From: Campylobacteraceae bacterium
GTDB lineage: Bacteria; Campylobacterota; Campylobacteria; Campylobacterales; Sulfurovaceae
Direction: 5' to 3'
DNA length: 9,211 nucleotides
NCBI GenBank assembly: GCA_026986355.1
Contig: JALSOO010000168.1
Span: 1-9,211 of the forward strand
Position 1 is the first letter of the stretch. Each line of letters begins with the position of its first letter. The translations under genes were made by a program, and so were the position numbers. Positions 7,460-9,211 of the stretch are shown piece by piece. The notes beneath the pieces are model-generated. The model was not told the origin of the DNA. It did no database searches and was given only the letters and a program-made list of their open reading frames with translations.

Positions 7460-7465
7460 TATAAA

Positions 7466-8560
7466 ATGAGATTTAACGATACATTAAAAAATATAAAAAC
7501 GTATGAAGCAGGAAAACCTATAGAGTTGGTAGTAAGAGAGTTTGGAATTGATGCCAAAGATGTTGTAAAATTAGCATCAAATGAAAACCCTAATGGGTGT
7601 AGTCCTTATGTAGCTAAAGCGATTGCCAAGAGTGCAAATAAGGCATCTCTATATCCTGATGACTCGATGTATGAGCTAAAAGATGCCCTCTCCTCTAAAT
7701 TTTCGGTAACAAGAGAAAATATTATTATCGGTGCAGGTTCTGACCAAGTATTGGAGTTTATATCTCGTGCATTACTTATGCCTAATGACTCGGTGCTTAT
7801 GAGTAGAGTTACCTTTGCCATGTATGAGATTTATGCCAAACAGATGGGTGCAAAGATTATCAGAACACCAAGCTATCAACATAGAGTTGATGAGTTTATA
7901 GAAGAATATAATAGACATAAACCAAAAATTGTATATATCTGTACTCCAAATAATCCAACAGGAGATGCTACATCAAAAGAGGACGTTTTAAAAATTATTA
8001 ATGCAATTTCAGAAGATACTCTAGTAGTTGTAGATGGGGCATATATGGAGTACGCATCATCAAAAGATAAAAAATATAGCATAACTCCAAACGATTTGAT
8101 AGAGTTTGAAAATGTCATATATCTAGGTACATTCTCAAAAGCCTATGGATTAGGAGGAATGCGTATAGGATATGGTATTGCCAACACTACTCTTATAAAC
8201 GAACTATATAAAATGCGTCCACCTTTTAACATTACAACTCTATCGCTATTAGCAGGTATCCAAGCGTGTAAACATGAGGAGTTTGTAGAGGAGTCTATTA
8301 CTTTACACAGAGAAGAGATAAAACGTTATGAAGCGTTTGCACAAGAGTTAGGTTTTGATTATATAGATAGCTATACTAACTTTATAACCTATCTCTTTGA
8401 TGAGACTATTAACTCCACAGATATTTCAGATAAATTACTCAAAGAGGGTGTAATTATTCGTAACTTAGCCTCTTATGGTATGAATGGTGTACGTATCACT
8501 ATTGGAACTAAAGAGCAAAATGATAGACTCTTTTCAGTTTTAAGGAGAGTATTGCCATGA
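7466..8560 (+). CDS. hisC: Histidinol-phosphate aminotransferase
   Basis: This fold-type I PLP aminotransferase converts imidazole acetol phosphate and glutamate to histidinol phosphate and 2-oxoglutarate. The 364-residue protein shows LASNENPNG (36-44), SLYPD (61-65), GSDQ (91-94), CTPNNPTG (159-166), D190 and Y193 of the cofactor site, and the Schiff-base lysine K225 in FSKAYGLGG, with a C-terminal RITIGT arginine for substrate carboxylate binding. I chose the ATG at 7466 because AAGGA lies six bases upstream; an in-frame ATG at 7445 would overlap pheA and add seven residues without a ribosome site. HisC enzymes can also transaminate phenylpyruvate and 4-hydroxyphenylpyruvate, and the position just after pheA suggests it may also complete phenylalanine and tyrosine synthesis. 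Its stop codon overlaps the dxs start (ATGA). Confidence 0.95.
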   Translation: MRFNDTLKNIKTYEAGKPIELVVREFGIDAKDVVKLASNENPNGCSPYVAKAIAKSANKASLYPDDSMYELKDALSSKFSVTRENIIIGAGSDQVLEFISRALLMPNDSVLMSRVTFAMYEIYAKQMGAKIIRTPSYQHRVDEFIEEYNRHKPKIVYICTPNNPTGDATSKEDVLKIINAISEDTLVVVDGAYMEYASSKDKKYSITPNDLIEFENVIYLGTFSKAYGLGGMRIGYGIANTTLINELYKMRPPFNITTLSLLAGIQACKHEEFVEESITLHREEIKRYEAFAQELGFDYIDSYTNFITYLFDETINSTDISDKLLKEGVIIRNLASYGMNGVRITIGTKEQNDRLFSVLRRVLP

Positions 8561-9211
8561 ATAAGTTTGGAGATTTAAAAACAAAAAATATAGCAGAACT
8601 AGAGGATATAGCACGACAAGTACGTCAAAAAATTTTAGATACAGTTAGTAAAAATGGTGGACATCTAAGCTCTACCTTGGGTGCGACTGATATTATCGTA
8701 GCCCTACATGCTGTATTTGATGCAACAAAAAATCCCTTTATCTTTGATGTATCACATCAATGTTATGCCCATAAGTTAGTAACGGATAGATGGGATAGAT
8801 TTGATACTTTACGTCAATTTAATGGTCTAAGTGGTTATACCAAACCAAAAGAGTCTGATAGTGACTACTATATGGCAGGTCACTCCTCTACCTCTATCTC
8901 TTTAGCAACAGGAGCTGCAAAAGCTATTGCTTTAAAAGGAGAGCAAAATGAGCGTATCCCAATAGCAATAATTGGTGATGGAAGCATGAGTGCAGGTATG
9001 GTTTATGAAGCGATGAATGAGCTAGGCGATAGAAAATATCCTGCTATTATTATATTAAATGATAACGAGATGAGTATCGCATCGCCTATTGGAGCATTGA
9101 GTAGAGTACTATCTCAAACTATGGCATCTCCTTTTTATCAAAAGTTCAAAAAAAAGACAAAAGAGCTATTGGAATCTCTACCAAATTCAGCTACATATAT
9201 GGCAAAAAGGT
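8557..9211 (+). CDS. dxs: 1-deoxy-D-xylulose-5-phosphate synthase, N-terminal part
   Basis: This thiamine-diphosphate enzyme condenses pyruvate with glyceraldehyde 3-phosphate to form DXP, the first step of the MEP isoprenoid pathway and also a source of thiamine and pyridoxal precursors. Only the first 218 codons are present; the full protein is usually about 600-640 residues. The visible part is the thiamine-diphosphate-binding domain: GGHLSSTLG (34-42, with the catalytic H36), FDVSHQCYAHKL (63-74), AGHSSTS (107-113), the GDGSMSAGM cofactor and Mg2+ motif (140-148), and ILNDNEMSI (166-174). The ATG overlaps the hisC stop in ATGA, with AAGGAG at 8542-8547, so translation is probably coupled. 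In C. jejuni and H. pylori the gene before dxs is fliH; here it is hisC. Confidence 0.96.
   Translation, partial: MNKFGDLKTKNIAELEDIARQVRQKILDTVSKNGGHLSSTLGATDIIVALHAVFDATKNPFIFDVSHQCYAHKLVTDRWDRFDTLRQFNGLSGYTKPKESDSDYYMAGHSSTSISLATGAAKAIALKGEQNERIPIAIIGDGSMSAGMVYEAMNELGDRKYPAIIILNDNEMSIASPIGALSRVLSQTMASPFYQKFKKKTKELLESLPNSATYMAKR

Noticed and set aside
7445..7465. Upstream in-frame ATG at 7445 for hisC
   Set aside because: It lies inside pheA without a ribosome site; the ATG at 7466 has AAGGA at ideal spacing.

Overview
The window looks like a chromosomal segment of an AT-rich Campylobacterota (formerly Epsilonproteobacteria) bacterium, probably a sulfur- or hydrogen-dependent, Sulfurimonas/Sulfurovum-like lineage. 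The signs are low GC, AT-rich intergenic DNA, AGGAGG-type ribosome sites, the gene order lysA-pheA-hisC-dxs, and a periplasmic molybdenum oxidoreductase of the polysulfide/tetrathionate reductase type. Assignment below phylum level is inference.

Left part, minus strand (4542 down to the left edge): a tightly packed three-gene operon in the order iron-sulfur subunit, NrfD-type membrane anchor, molybdopterin catalytic subunit. The catalytic subunit runs off the left edge, so its C-terminus is missing. Together they should form a membrane-bound complex that links the quinone pool to a periplasmic molybdenum active site. The substrate cannot be read from the sequence; sulfur compounds (polysulfide, tetrathionate, thiosulfate) or oxyanions such as selenate are the likely range. 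The B-C-A gene order is that of ttrBCA and srdBCA rather than psrABC or phsABC.

Centre (4543-4751): a very AT-rich divergent intergenic region with a good -10 hexamer for the minus-strand operon and a perfect FNR/CRP-like palindrome on the other side.

Right part, plus strand (4752 to the right edge): a small DUF309 protein, then a compact biosynthetic run of lysA (lysine), pheA (phenylalanine), hisC (histidinol-phosphate and probably aromatic transamination) and the start of dxs (isoprenoid precursors), which is cut by the right edge. The last four are spaced 25 bp, 10 bp and minus 4 bp apart, so they are probably co-transcribed.

The most informative observation is an absence. In Campylobacter jejuni the flagellar genes fliF-fliG-fliH lie between hisC and dxs, and in Helicobacter pylori fliFGH also directly precede dxs. 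Here hisC and dxs overlap by 4 bp with no flagellar gene, which suggests a lineage that lost flagella or moved these genes. No RNA genes, insertion sequences, CRISPR arrays or convincing terminators were seen.
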